From contig NZ_FOYV01000001.1 of the NCBI RefSeq assembly GCF_900115175.1, positions 1,240,001 through 1,304,000 of the forward strand: a stretch of 64,000 bases of DNA. Direction: 5' to 3'. A program made the position numbers and the translations under genes. Below, in pieces: positions 9,214 through 18,024 of the stretch; the first letter of the stretch is position 1, and the number at the start of each line of letters is the position of its first letter. The notes beneath the pieces were generated by a model. The model was not told the DNA's origin. It saw only the letters and a list, made by a program, of their open reading frames with translations, and searched no databases. Source of the DNA: Marinobacter gudaonensis (GTDB taxonomy: Bacteria; Pseudomonadota; Gammaproteobacteria; Pseudomonadales; Oleiphilaceae).

Positions 9214-9261
9214 CTTCTATACTGAAAGACCGGAACCGGAACTGAAAGAGGGTCCGATAAC

Positions 9262-9927
9262 ATGGAAACCGAGCCCCTGGGCGGCCTGCTCGCAGCTGGT
9301 CAGATCCCGCTTCTGATGGCAGGAGCGGCCCTGGTGATTGCACTGATTACCCTGGCGATGATCTCGGGCGCGCGCCGGCGCCATGAGCAACGACTGGATG
9401 CCCTGCGGGAACGAGCCGACACGCTCTGGCGCGAGGTGGACGACCTGCGAGTGGCCCAGTTCAATCACGGCCCGGAGACGGCGAGCAACGGCGGTGCCCA
9501 TCCGCTGCATCAGGCGCACTACCGAACCGAAATGGACGCCTACGGCAAGATCTGGCCCCAGGTGTGGCACCTGCACGAACGATTGGGACTGTTCCTGCGG
9601 GCGGTGGAGTCTGGCGAAGCCGCCGGCGAGCTGAGACTGGAGGCACGCAATGCGGCCCTCGAGGCCCGGAATCTGCTCAACCGCAATCGTCCCTTCTGTC
9701 ATGAGGCTGTGGATGAACTGGTAACCCGGCTGATCGACACCGAGATCAAGGCCCATCTGGCCGCCTGTCAGTACCTCGACCTGCTCAAGGACGTCAACAG
9801 CGCTTCTTCAAGCCACGACCGACGCGTACTGCAGGACAAATGCCACACATTGCATGAGGGCGAAGCCCGGGATCACATGAATCGGCTGGTGTCCGCCATC
9901 CGGCAACGGGCCATCCGTCAGTCCTGA
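9262..9927 (+). CDS. Membrane-anchored protein of unknown function
   Basis: 221 residues. A hydrophobic N-terminal segment (about residues 14-36, LLMAGAALVIALITLAMI) is followed by a basic stop-transfer stretch (GARRRHEQR) and a largely helical cytoplasmic domain with charged heptad-like character. I recognise no named domain. It starts 48 bp after the DUF482 gene on the same strand, with a GAAAGAGGG ribosome site, and is probably co-transcribed with it. Confidence 0.75.
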   Translation: METEPLGGLLAAGQIPLLMAGAALVIALITLAMISGARRRHEQRLDALRERADTLWREVDDLRVAQFNHGPETASNGGAHPLHQAHYRTEMDAYGKIWPQVWHLHERLGLFLRAVESGEAAGELRLEARNAALEARNLLNRNRPFCHEAVDELVTRLIDTEIKAHLAACQYLDLLKDVNSASSSHDRRVLQDKCHTLHEGEARDHMNRLVSAIRQRAIRQS

Positions 9928-9954
9928 ACCGGTCGCTGCCTGTGGCCAGGCAGA

Positions 9955-11292
9955 TCAGCGACTCACTTCTTTGAGGGTGTCGGCCTGCAACCGACGCAGA
10001 TAATCGCTGAAGGACACCGGATGGGGCCTGGCCGGCTCCAGGCCACGGAGCTCCGGCGCAAGGGCGTTAATGGCCCGGAAAGCGGATTGCACCTGTTCAT
10101 CCAGGGGCGCAATGGCACCGGGCGTCAGTTCCCCCGCTTCCAGAACCGGCTTGAGCAGCGGTTCACCGTCGAAGGTTTCATGGGCTCCGGCAATGATGTC
10201 ACCGGTTGCCGTTCCATCGGCATCGTATTGACGGAACACCTGCTTCTCACCGGGCCAGGAGGTCTTGCCGGAGGAATTCTTCATTCTGGGCCTGCCTGCG
10301 TACTCGGTGAGTTTGTAGGCCAGTTCCAGGGCGGGAACATCGCTGGCGGCACCAATAGCCGTGCCAACGCCGAAGCCATCAATGGGCGCGCCCTTTTCCC
10401 TCAGGGCGGCAATACGGTATTCGTCGAGACCGCCGCTCACCAGGATCTTGATCCGGTGGAACCCTGCGTCGTCAAGAATCTTCCGGCAATCTGCGGCTTC
10501 CTCACCGAGATCTCCGGAGTCCAGGCGGATGGCCCCGATGTCCACGTCCGGTTCCTGCTGGAGCCACTCAACAATTCGCCCTACCGCCCGGCGGGAATCG
10601 TAGGTATCCACAAGCAGTGTGGTGCCGGGGTAAAGTTTCGCGTAAACCCGGAAGGCCGCCATCTCCTCGTCATGGGACTGGACAAAACTGTGGGCCATGG
10701 TGCCGCTGACAGGCATTCCGAAGTCCAGGCTCGCCAGGACATTACTGGTTCCGGACAATCCGGCCAGTCGGTAGGCGCGCACGCCCCGGTGCGCCGAATC
10801 CAGCCCATGCATTCGGCGCATGCCGAAATCCACCACCGGGCACTCCCCGGCGGCCAACCTCACGCGCACCGCCTTCGACGCCAGAACCGACTCCAGATGC
10901 ACGTAGTTCATCACCAGGCTCTCGAGCAGCTGCGCTTCCGCCACCGGTGCCCTTACCTCAAGAAACGGCTCCTGGGGAAAGAGCGGCGTGCCTTCATCGA
11001 CCGCACGAATAGTCCCGCTGAAACGAAAACCGGCGAGCCACTCGAGAAACTCTGGTTCAAACCGGTCCAGTTCCCGCAACCTGTCGATGTGGTCCCGGGT
11101 GAACCGCAGGTCCCGGATTACCTCCGCGACCCGCTGCTGGCCGCAGGCGAGTATGAAATTGCGATGCTCCGGCAGCTCCCGGAAAAACAGACTGAACACA
11201 GCCTCGTCCGCCATGCCTTCCGACCAATAGGCCTGGGCCATAGCCAACTCGTAAAGATCCACCATCAGGGCAAGATCTTGCTGCCGAATCAC
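9955..11292 (-). CDS. pncB: Nicotinate phosphoribosyltransferase
   Basis: 445-residue enzyme converting nicotinate and PRPP (with ATP) to nicotinate mononucleotide, the committed step of the Preiss-Handler NAD salvage route. Family blocks include DLYELAMAQAYW near the N-terminus, VDFGMRRMHG, SGTMAHSFVQSHDEE, LLVDTYDSRRAV and IRLDSGDLGEEA. The start codon is GTG, supported by AGGAGG seven bases upstream. It lies 20 bp after the nicotinamidase gene, which supplies its substrate. Confidence 0.93.
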   Translation of the reverse strand: MIRQQDLALMVDLYELAMAQAYWSEGMADEAVFSLFFRELPEHRNFILACGQQRVAEVIRDLRFTRDHIDRLRELDRFEPEFLEWLAGFRFSGTIRAVDEGTPLFPQEPFLEVRAPVAEAQLLESLVMNYVHLESVLASKAVRVRLAAGECPVVDFGMRRMHGLDSAHRGVRAYRLAGLSGTSNVLASLDFGMPVSGTMAHSFVQSHDEEMAAFRVYAKLYPGTTLLVDTYDSRRAVGRIVEWLQQEPDVDIGAIRLDSGDLGEEAADCRKILDDAGFHRIKILVSGGLDEYRIAALREKGAPIDGFGVGTAIGAASDVPALELAYKLTEYAGRPRMKNSSGKTSWPGEKQVFRQYDADGTATGDIIAGAHETFDGEPLLKPVLEAGELTPGAIAPLDEQVQSAFRAINALAPELRGLEPARPHPVSFSDYLRRLQADTLKEVSR

Positions 11293-11312
11293 CTACATCC
11301 TCCTTTAGCCAA

Positions 11313-11876
11313 TCAGTGAACCGATGCGCCCGCCAGCTGGAGCTCTTCGAGAATATCCTGCGCCTCTTCGGGCTTTGCAGCCCGGGTGCCTGCCTCGATC
11401 AGTTCGACCGAGAAGCCCTTGTCGAGGGCGTCAAGCACCGTGGCGCGGACACAGACATCCAGCGCCAGCCCCACAATGGTCAGGTGCCGGACACCGCGCC
11501 GGCTGAGGAAATTACCGAGTTGCGTGCCATCAAAAGCAGAGTAGGCGTCAGTATCAAATCCGGTGCCCTTGCTCACCCGAATCGCGTCGTCGGGAAGCAA
11601 AAGCTCCGGATGAAACTTCGCGCCCGGGGTGTCCTGAATGCAATGGGGCGGCCAGGGCCCACCACGGGCCTCAAAACTGGCGTGATCCACCGTGTGCCAG
11701 TCCCGGCTGGCGATTATGGTCTGCCCCGCCGCCTGCGCTTTGGAAATCAGCTTGTTGACCGGGGGCAGGATGTCGCTGGCATCGGGAACAGCCAGGCTGC
11801 CCCCCTCACAGAAATCGTTCTGTATGTCCACCAGCAACAGTGCGGTTCGTTCAGACTTCTGTTGTTCTTTAGCCAT
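11313..11876 (-). CDS. pncA: Nicotinamidase
   Basis: 187-residue cysteine hydrolase of the isochorismatase-like fold that deamidates nicotinamide to nicotinate. The catalytic triad is visible: Asp17 in LLLVDIQNDF, the lysine in RVSKGTGFD and the cysteine in GLALDVCVRAT. The metal-binding aspartate and histidines lie in ASRDWHTVDHASF and WPPHC. A GGAGGTG ribosome site precedes the ATG. It forms a two-gene NAD-salvage operon with pncB immediately downstream. Confidence 0.94.
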   Translation of the reverse strand: MAKEQQKSERTALLLVDIQNDFCEGGSLAVPDASDILPPVNKLISKAQAAGQTIIASRDWHTVDHASFEARGGPWPPHCIQDTPGAKFHPELLLPDDAIRVSKGTGFDTDAYSAFDGTQLGNFLSRRGVRHLTIVGLALDVCVRATVLDALDKGFSVELIEAGTRAAKPEEAQDILEELQLAGASVH

Positions 11877-11943
11877 GTCACACCTCCATGGGGATCCACG
11901 GTTCAGAACATCGGTTGTGGCCTCCTAGCGTTCCGTATGGTTG

Positions 11944-12159
11944 CTAGCTGTCGGCAATACGGAAACCGATCTTGAGCACCACCTGGTAGTGGCCCACCTT
12001 GCCGTTCACAATGTGGCCCCGGGTCTCGGTGACTTCAAACCACTCCATGTTCTTCACGCTCTTGCCACATTCGGCCAGAGCGTTTTCAATGGCGTCTTCG
12101 ATCCCGGTTTTCGATGAGCCGACAATTTCCACTTTCTTGTAGACGTGATGGTCTGACAT
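11944..12159 (-). CDS. Dodecin family flavin-binding protein
   Basis: 71-residue dodecin, a small beta-alpha-beta-beta protein that assembles into a hollow dodecamer sequestering flavins (or CoA). Diagnostic pieces are YKKVEIVGSSKTGIEDAIENAL, the tryptophan in KNMEWFEVTETRGHI that stacks on the flavin, and GHYQVVLKIGFRI. The start at 12159 matches the family N-terminus; 36 further in-frame codons upstream are not part of the fold. Confidence 0.95.
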   Translation of the reverse strand: MSDHHVYKKVEIVGSSKTGIEDAIENALAECGKSVKNMEWFEVTETRGHIVNGKVGHYQVVLKIGFRIADS

Positions 12160-12351
12160 AGAAGCCTCCAAAAAACGGTTGCCTGTACCCTTGAGCCTAG
12201 AAGACAAGCCAGCAGGCAGCAAACCAGGGCCCCGGGGCTCGCGCTCATCCGCACGGGGCAGGCTCACGTATCTCAGATCGATTCATTCAGGCCGGGGGAA
12301 CTCCCCAGTGTTCACCGGGTCCCATGGGTTTGCCTTTTTTGGACAGGATTG

Positions 12352-13122
12352 ATGAAGCCACTGCTGAAATACACCGGCTGGATGCTGGGCGCCATCCTGC
12401 TGCTACTCTCCGGGCCGCTGCTTCTCGCCGCCAGCGGCACGCTCCACGGTGCAGAAAGCTGGCATACCGCAACCCGGGAAAGCGCCGGCATCGCGCCTCT
12501 GCCCTCGGAAGCGGAGGAAGCGATCATTCAGGTCTACGGGGCCCGGGCGTGGAGCTGGCGAGGGTACTTTGCCGTCCATACCTGGATCGCCACCAAGGAA
12601 AAGGGTGCCAGCCACTACCGGGTACACGAAGTCACCGGCTGGCGGAACTACGTGGTGAATTCTCGCCCTGGTGAGCCGGACCGGCACTGGTATGGCGCCC
12701 GGCCGGAGCTGTACGCGGATATCCGGGGCGAAGACGCCGAAAAACTGATTCCGCAGATCTATCAGGCGGTCGAGTCCTACCCCTACCCCACCGAATACGA
12801 AGCCTGGCCCGGCCCCAACAGCAACACCTTCGTGGCCTGGGTCATTCGGGAAGTGGAAGGTCTCGATGTTGCGTTACCCAACCATGCCATTGGCAAGGAT
12901 TACCTGGGCGATCAGATCGTCGCGGAGGTTCCGGGAGGCGCCGGTTACCAGCTGTCTCTAGGAGGCTATTTCGGTCTGCTGGCGGGGGTTCGCGAGGGGC
13001 TGGAACTGAATCTTCTGGGGTTATCCTTCGGGGTTAACCCCTTGGCCCTTGGCGTCAAGCTTCCTGGCATCGGCGAACTCGCCCTGAGAAACACCAATCC
13101 GATGCCGGAATACTCCGAATAG
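12352..13122 (+). CDS. DUF3750 family protein
   Basis: 256-residue protein with an N-terminal hydrophobic anchor or signal (about residues 8-28) and a DUF3750 domain. Conserved stretches are VYGARAWSWRGYFAVHTW, HEVTGWRNYVVN and AWPGPNSNTFVAWV. The N-S-N-T-F segment with an upstream histidine recalls NlpC/P60-like or LCN-type folds, but no catalytic function is established. The ATG at 12352 directly follows an in-frame TTG and is the likelier start, with AGGA just upstream. It is followed at once by the large inverted repeat. Confidence 0.82.
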   Translation: MKPLLKYTGWMLGAILLLLSGPLLLAASGTLHGAESWHTATRESAGIAPLPSEAEEAIIQVYGARAWSWRGYFAVHTWIATKEKGASHYRVHEVTGWRNYVVNSRPGEPDRHWYGARPELYADIRGEDAEKLIPQIYQAVESYPYPTEYEAWPGPNSNTFVAWVIREVEGLDVALPNHAIGKDYLGDQIVAEVPGGAGYQLSLGGYFGLLAGVREGLELNLLGLSFGVNPLALGVKLPGIGELALRNTNPMPEYSE

Positions 13123-13249
13123 CTCCGGGAAACAGGCGGGCAGATCCTCCCAAAAATGTGCGTAGCCAGGGATGGCGGAGCCAAGCGTACAGGGACGTAT
13201 TCACAGCGTTTTTTGGGAGGATCTGCCCGCCTGTTTCATACTCCGGAGC
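13122..13249. repeat. Perfect 28-bp inverted-repeat element
   Basis: Arms at 13129-13156 and 13210-13237 are exact reverse complements over 28 bp (core GGCGGGCAGATCCTCCC), separated by 53 bp. A short outer pair (GCTCCGG at 13122-13128, CCGGAGC at 13243-13249) extends the symmetry. The spacer contains TGGCGGAGCCA, itself a small hairpin, and CGTACAGGGACGTATTCACA. The element fills the gap between the convergent DUF3750 and azlD genes. Each arm ends in a run of A (left) or T (right), so the transcript could form a very stable terminator hairpin. The spacer motif resembles dispersed intergenic repeats I recall from Marinobacter and Pseudomonas, but copy number cannot be tested here. Confidence 0.9.
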
Positions 13250-13271
13250 CAGAAGTTTCGGCTGGAAGATA

Positions 13272-13595
13272 CTAAAGACTGGCGACCCCCAGGTAGCGAA
13301 CCACCCCGGCAGCAGCTATGCCGGCGGCGATGGCCGGCAGGGGTTTGCGCAGGGCCAGCATGATCACCGCAGTCACCATGAGAGCTGCCACCGCGCCGGC
13401 ATCACCGCTGAACGCCAGCGGTACGATGATGGCGATCAGTACCGAGCTGGCCATGGTGTTGATAAAGCTCTCGATCCGCGGGTTAATCTTCACGAACGAC
13501 ATGATGAACACGCCGCCAAAACGGGTGGCCAGCGTGACCGCCGTCATGATGGCGATCAACAGGAGGATTCCGCCGGTGGTGGTTTCAATGGTCAT
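13272..13595 (-). CDS. azlD: Branched-chain amino acid exporter subunit AzlD
   Basis: 107-residue membrane protein with about four hydrophobic helices, matching AzlD, the small partner of AzlC. Residues ATRFGGVFIMSFVKINPRIESFINTM carry the family's R-x-x-P/N-like signature region. The ATG at 13595 has an AGGTGA site seven bases upstream, whereas an in-frame GTG lies at 13604. It overlaps the end of azlC by 11 bp. Confidence 0.88.
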   Translation of the reverse strand: MTIETTTGGILLLIAIMTAVTLATRFGGVFIMSFVKINPRIESFINTMASSVLIAIIVPLAFSGDAGAVAALMVTAVIMLALRKPLPAIAAGIAAAGVVRYLGVASL

Positions 13596-14310
13596 GGCGA
13601 TCACCTGGCGGTTTGTCCAGCCAGAAAAATCCGATCACGCCGCCGGCCAGTGCGCCTACCACCACGTGGGTGTTCGCTGGCAGCCATTTCCAGGCGGCAA
13701 GGGACGCCAGAGCGGCAACAGTCCAGGCCACCAGCACCCTGGGAGATTTTTTACCGCCGAGGGCCATGGCAAGCAGAAAGCAGCCCAGCACCATATCCAG
13801 GCCCAGGGCTTTGGGGTTCTGGAGCAGGCCACCGAAGTAGACGCCCAGGCCGGTGCCCAGAATCCACGCCAGCCAGAGGGCCAGGCCACCGCCGAGAATC
13901 ACTTCCAGGTTGCGACGACCGCTCTGGTATTCCTGGGCCGAAACTGCCCAGTTGGCGTCCGTCAGCAGCAACAGCAGCCCGTAGCGTTTACCCGGGGAGA
14001 CCTCCCGGAGCATCGGGTACAGCGAAGCGCCCATGAGCAGGTGGCGGGAATTGATGGCGAACACGACGGCCATCATCGGCAGCAGGGCTACCTCGGCGCC
14101 CCACATATCCACGGCGGCAAACTGGGAGGCACCGGCAAAGACCGTGGCGCTCATCAGCATCGCCTGCAGAGGTTCAAGGCCTTTCTGGGTCGCCGCCAAA
14201 CCGAACGCCGCACCAAACGCCACCACGAACATCGAGATGGGAAGCAGCCGGAAAAATTCTACCCGTACCCGGGCCGGCTGAAGCTGATAAGGATAGGAAG
14301 CGACAGACAT
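13585..14310 (-). CDS. azlC: Branched-chain amino acid exporter subunit AzlC
   Basis: 241-residue inner-membrane protein of the AzlC/YgaZ family. With AzlD it forms an exporter for branched-chain amino acids or their analogues. Typical blocks are AFGAAFGLAATQKGLEPLQAMLMSATVFAGASQF near the first helices and INSRHLLMGASLYP. The overlap with azlD implies coupled translation. A leucine dehydrogenase gene lies less than 1 kb away on the other strand, so two branched-chain amino acid functions are neighbours. Confidence 0.92.
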   Translation of the reverse strand: MSVASYPYQLQPARVRVEFFRLLPISMFVVAFGAAFGLAATQKGLEPLQAMLMSATVFAGASQFAAVDMWGAEVALLPMMAVVFAINSRHLLMGASLYPMLREVSPGKRYGLLLLLTDANWAVSAQEYQSGRRNLEVILGGGLALWLAWILGTGLGVYFGGLLQNPKALGLDMVLGCFLLAMALGGKKSPRVLVAWTVAALASLAAWKWLPANTHVVVGALAGGVIGFFWLDKPPGDRHDH

Positions 14311-14378
14311 CCGGGGAAACTAGGCCAGTTTCCCCGGTACGCGTATAGGTAGTTCCCGAAGAAACCACCGGCCTGCGA

Positions 14379-14921
14379 CTAATGGACGACGTGAACGCGT
14401 CCGTCACCAGCAGCGAAGGGGTTGTTGAAGCTGCTACCAGCACCCTGCAGTTTGGCTTCCGGATGATTCCTGGCCATCAGCTCCTTCATCTCCTCCATGT
14501 CCGATTTGGGCACGTCCACCATCACCAGGTGGCGGCCCGCTTCGATTTCGCCATGGAACTTGCGGATGCGGTAGTTCACGGTACTGATGCCGCCGAATCC
14601 ACCGAGCCAGCCACCGGCGATAATGGCAAAGGCGCCGATCGCGACAAACGCCGCCGTCGGCCAGCCAAGATCGCCCCACACCGCCAGCGGAGCCACAAAA
14701 AACAGCGCGAACAGGGCACCTATGATCATGCCGCGCTCAACAAACCGGGGCAGATCGGTGCGGTCGAGTACGCTGGCCGAGTGCAGCCTGTGCGTGTAAA
14801 GACCGGCCTCGTCCTTGCTGACAATGTGAAACCGCCAATCGGTGATTCCACGTTGATGCAGATCGTTGGAGATGTCCTCCAGACTGTCGATGGAGTCCAC
14901 CAGATAGAAAAGGCGTTTCAT
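14379..14921 (-). CDS. Membrane protein with glycine-rich helical hairpin, unknown function
   Basis: 180 residues. A soluble N-terminal part (about 1-60, MKRLFYLVDSIDSLEDI) is followed by two tightly spaced hydrophobic helices (about 67-90 and 92-118), joined near VWGDLG and ending in a glycine-rich GGWLGGFGGIST. A C-terminal soluble part (VMVDVPKSDMEEMKELM) follows. This arrangement resembles DUF1269/general-stress-17M-like proteins that flank a membrane or glycine-zipper segment, but I cannot name it. The ATG has a strong GGAGG. It is divergent from leucine dehydrogenase. Confidence 0.75.
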   Translation of the reverse strand: MKRLFYLVDSIDSLEDISNDLHQRGITDWRFHIVSKDEAGLYTHRLHSASVLDRTDLPRFVERGMIIGALFALFFVAPLAVWGDLGWPTAAFVAIGAFAIIAGGWLGGFGGISTVNYRIRKFHGEIEAGRHLVMVDVPKSDMEEMKELMARNHPEAKLQGAGSSFNNPFAAGDGRVHVVH

Positions 14922-15248
14922 GATGTGCCTCCTCTCAGCAAACTGAGTGTCGCTGACATCTATTGATTATAAATCACTCAACAACCGTAACCCTATAACT
15001 GGTCGAAACGTTTCACGATAAGCCGGCACCTGATATGACACTGATGTCTAATCGTTCGCTTTTGCATGTTGACGTTAACGTTAAATGTCGCTAGTTTGAC
15101 TCTGTCCGGTCCCACAAGGGCACCATTCCAAGGGCGATCCCCATCGGAATAGCGGACACCTGAAATCGGAACGCCGGCCACAAGCCGGTCGACAAGAACA
15201 AGACACCCGCTCATGCCGAGATCCGGTCAAGTGGGGGAGGATTTCACC
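14922..15248. other. Divergent intergenic region (327 bp)
   Basis: The only gene-free stretch above 300 bp. It separates the minus-strand glycine-rich protein gene from leucine dehydrogenase. It is relatively AT-rich at 14960-15100 and holds the 15069-15084 palindrome. I see no convincing small ORF, tRNA or structured RNA in it. Confidence 0.7.
15069..15084. promoter_or_regulatory. LiuR-like palindromic operator
   Basis: TTGACGTTAACGTTAA, a near-perfect 16-bp palindrome (one mismatched pair) around ACGTTAACGT, 165 bp upstream of the leucine dehydrogenase ATG. From memory, MerR-family LiuR regulators of branched-chain amino acid catabolism in Proteobacteria use a motif of this type (about TTGACGTNAACGTNAA). 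The TTGACG half could also serve as a -35 element. The gene it precedes is a leucine-degradation gene, which fits. Confidence 0.6.
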
Positions 15249-16346
15249 ATGCTCTTCAGCCATCCCGAGTTCGATAACCACGAACATCTGTCTTTTTTCT
15301 GTGATCCCGAAACCGGGCTCAAGGCCATCGTCGCCATTCATAACACCTCCCGGGGGCCTGCCCTCGGCGGCTGTCGGATGTTTCCCTACACCTCAGACGA
15401 AGAAGCCCTGCGCGACGTGCTGCGCCTGTCACGTGGCATGACCTACAAATCGGCTCTCGCCAACCTCGACCTGGGCGGCGGCAAGTCCGTGATCATTGGC
15501 GACCCGCGCAAGCACAAGACCGAAGCCATGATGGAAGCCATGGGGCGCCATCTGGAAAGCCTGGGCGGCCAGTACATCGCCGCCGAAGACTCAGGCACCA
15601 GCGTACCGGACCTCAAGGTCATGGGCAGACACACACGCTACGTTGCAGGCATAGCCTCACGCACGGGCTTTGATGGCAACCCCAGCAACGGCGACCCGTC
15701 ACCGGCAACCGCCTATGGCACGTTCATCGGTCTGAAGGCTGCCGTGAAGCACAAACTGGGACGCAACGATCTGAAAGGCCTGAAGGTGGCCATCCAGGGC
15801 ATTGGCAATGTCGGTTTCCGGCTGGCGAAGCACCTGGCCGAGGCCGGCGCCGAGCTGTGGGTTTATGACATCCACGAGGACAACATGCGCCGGGCCGTGG
15901 ACCAGCTTGGCGCCCGCCCCGCCAGCGCCGAGGACATCCTGTTCCTGCCGGTGGACGTGGTGGCGCCCTGTGCCATGGGAGCGGTCCTGAACGACAACAG
16001 TATTCCCCAATTGCAGGCGGGCATCATCGCCGGCGCTGCCAACAATCTGCTGGAGCACCCGGAGCACGACGCCATGCTGCGGGATCGGGGCATTCTCTAT
16101 GCGCCGGACTTTGCCATCAACGCCGGCGGCATCATCGACGTTTTCTACGAACGCACCGGTGCCACACCGGAGACGGTTCGCGCCCACGTGGACACCATCG
16201 GCGACACGCTGACCGAAATCTTCAATCGTTCCGACCGTTCCGGGCGCCCCACCGGGGAAATCGCCAACGAGCTGGCCGAGGAACGGTTCCAGAAGCACAC
16301 CGCCGGAGCCGGGCTGGCGCCCGATCCGCTGGCCCGCGTCGGCTGA
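15249..16346 (+). CDS. ldh: Leucine (branched-chain amino acid) dehydrogenase
   Basis: 365-residue Glu/Leu/Phe/Val dehydrogenase. It would reversibly deaminate leucine, isoleucine or valine to 2-oxo acids using NAD+. The catalytic-domain motif is [14 protein letters not shown], with the catalytic lysine, and AAEDSGTS follows. The Rossmann motif is [12 protein letters not shown] (about residue 180). The length matches leucine dehydrogenase (about 350-365) rather than glutamate dehydrogenase (about 410-450). The ATG at 15249 was chosen because GGAGG lies eight bases upstream, where an upstream in-frame ATG has no such site. A LiuR-like site lies in the upstream region. Confidence 0.9.
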   Translation: MLFSHPEFDNHEHLSFFCDPETGLKAIVAIHNTSRGPALGGCRMFPYTSDEEALRDVLRLSRGMTYKSALANLDLGGGKSVIIGDPRKHKTEAMMEAMGRHLESLGGQYIAAEDSGTSVPDLKVMGRHTRYVAGIASRTGFDGNPSNGDPSPATAYGTFIGLKAAVKHKLGRNDLKGLKVAIQGIGNVGFRLAKHLAEAGAELWVYDIHEDNMRRAVDQLGARPASAEDILFLPVDVVAPCAMGAVLNDNSIPQLQAGIIAGAANNLLEHPEHDAMLRDRGILYAPDFAINAGGIIDVFYERTGATPETVRAHVDTIGDTLTEIFNRSDRSGRPTGEIANELAEERFQKHTAGAGLAPDPLARVG

Positions 16347-16368
16347 TTACAGGCCGGCGCACCACTGC

Positions 16369-16394
16369 GGGGGCAGAAACTCTCTTCTGCCCCC
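16369..16394 (+). repeat. 10-bp hairpin between ldh and the transporter gene
   Basis: GGGGGCAGAA / TTCTGCCCCC is a perfect stem with a 6-base loop, 22 bp after the ldh stop. No T run follows, so it is more likely a processing or attenuation hairpin that lowers downstream expression than a full terminator. Confidence 0.55.
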
Positions 16395-16437
16395 TCACCA
16401 ACCCCTGACACAACAACAAGTATTCCAGGAGATCTGT

Positions 16438-17850
16438 ATGTCTGTTACTTCCTCAGATTCCGCGAGCTATTCCGGGGCCCTCGAAGGCGCCAATGCCAAG
16501 CGCGGGCTCTGGTCGTCACGTCTTGCCTTTATCCTTGCCGCCACCGGCTCCGCCGTCGGCCTTGGCAATATCTGGAAATTTCCCTATGTGACCGGTGAGA
16601 ACGGCGGCGGCGCCTTCGTTCTTGTGTACCTGCTGTGTATTGCTGCCATCGGTATTCCTATCATGATGGCGGAGGTCATGATCGGTCGCCGGGGCGGCCG
16701 CAGCCCGGTCAAGAGTCTGAGCCTGATTGCCGAGCGGGACGGATTGAAACCAGCCTGGAAGCTGGTGGGCGCCCTCGGCATTCTGGCGGGCTTCCTGATT
16801 CTCTCGTTCTATTCCGTGATCGGGGGCTGGGCCATCTCCTACGTGGGCACGACCGCCAGCGGTCAGCTTTCGGGCCAGTCCGCGGACGCCGTCGGTGCCA
16901 TTTTCTCCGGCCTGCTCGGCGACCCGGCCACTCTGCTCGCCTGGCACACCCTGTTCATGGCCCTGGTGATGGTGGTTGTGATGCGCGGCGTCCGGTCCGG
17001 GCTTGAGCGTGCAGTCAGCATCCTCATGCCGGCTCTGTTTGTGCTGCTGCTGATTGTGGTCGGCTATGCCATGACCACCGGCCATTTCGGACAGGCCGCT
17101 GCGTTCCTGTTCCAGCCGGACTTTTCCAAGCTCACGACCTCCGGCATTCTGGTGGCCCTGGGCCACGCCTTCTTCACCCTGAGCCTGGGTATGGCGGTGA
17201 TGATGGCTTACGGCTCCTATCTGCCCAAGAAGATTTCCATCGCCCGCACATCCATCACCGTGTCAATCATTGACACCGGCGTAGCGCTGCTGGCCGGCCT
17301 GGCGATCTTTCCGATTGTGTTTGCCAACGGCCTTGAGCCCGGCGCAGGCCCCGGCCTGATCTTCCAGACCCTGCCCCTGGCCTTTGGCCAGATGCCCATG
17401 GGCTCGCTATTCGGCACCCTGTTCTTCGTGCTGCTGATCTTTGCCGCCTGGACCTCGGGCATCTCCCTGCTGGAGCCCATCGTGGAGTGGCTGGAGGAGC
17501 GTAATGGCCTGAACCGCACCGTCAGCACGCTCGGTGCAGGCTTCGTGTGCTGGGCCCTGGGGATTGCCTCGATTCTGTCCCTGAACCTGTGGAGCGATTT
17601 CACGCCCCTGGGCTTTATCCCGATGCTCGAAGGCAAGACCATTTTCGACCTGCTGGACTTCTTCACCGCCAACATCATGTTGCCGCTGGGTGGATTGCTG
17701 GTTGCGCTGTTTGCCGGCTGGATCATGTCGCGGGAAGCCATGGAACAGGAACTGGCATTGTCACCCGGCATGTTCAACCTGTGGTTCGTAACCCTTCGGT
17801 TCATCACACCGGTCGCCGTGGTCGTGGTGTTCGTCTACAACCTGGTTTGA
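16438..17850 (+). CDS. Sodium-dependent transporter, NSS/SNF family
   Basis: 470-residue inner-membrane symporter with about eleven or twelve helices in the LeuT fold. The diagnostic first-helix region AATGSAVGLGNIWKFPY, with the unwound Na+/substrate site, is followed by ENGGGAFVL. Bacterial NSS proteins import hydrophobic amino acids, such as tyrosine, tryptophan, leucine or alanine, with sodium. Location 91 bp after leucine dehydrogenase suggests an amino acid substrate, perhaps leucine, for catabolism. This is inference from context. An AGGAG site precedes the ATG. Confidence 0.9.
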   Translation: MSVTSSDSASYSGALEGANAKRGLWSSRLAFILAATGSAVGLGNIWKFPYVTGENGGGAFVLVYLLCIAAIGIPIMMAEVMIGRRGGRSPVKSLSLIAERDGLKPAWKLVGALGILAGFLILSFYSVIGGWAISYVGTTASGQLSGQSADAVGAIFSGLLGDPATLLAWHTLFMALVMVVVMRGVRSGLERAVSILMPALFVLLLIVVGYAMTTGHFGQAAAFLFQPDFSKLTTSGILVALGHAFFTLSLGMAVMMAYGSYLPKKISIARTSITVSIIDTGVALLAGLAIFPIVFANGLEPGAGPGLIFQTLPLAFGQMPMGSLFGTLFFVLLIFAAWTSGISLLEPIVEWLEERNGLNRTVSTLGAGFVCWALGIASILSLNLWSDFTPLGFIPMLEGKTIFDLLDFFTANIMLPLGGLLVALFAGWIMSREAMEQELALSPGMFNLWFVTLRFITPVAVVVVFVYNLV

Positions 17851-18024
17851 GCCGTTTGCCGATGGGGCGGCCCTGCCGCCTCGTCGGCTCCCTTCCTGAC
17901 CATTTCAGCCCCTCCCGATTGCTTGCCGGCTACAGACAACCATCTGTCCCCTTCTAACCGGACAAATTCCAGTGAAGCCCCGTAATGTCTGTCTGTGAGT
18001 CATTCAGTGATCGAGGCTTTTATC

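Noticed and set aside
9936..9953. CTGCCTG / CAGGCAG hairpin between two convergent genes
   Set aside because: Only 7 bp with a 4-base loop and no T run; too weak to call a terminator.
10021..11319. 432-codon frame antisense to pncB
   Set aside because: The pncB protein is complete, and the antisense product has low-complexity composition.
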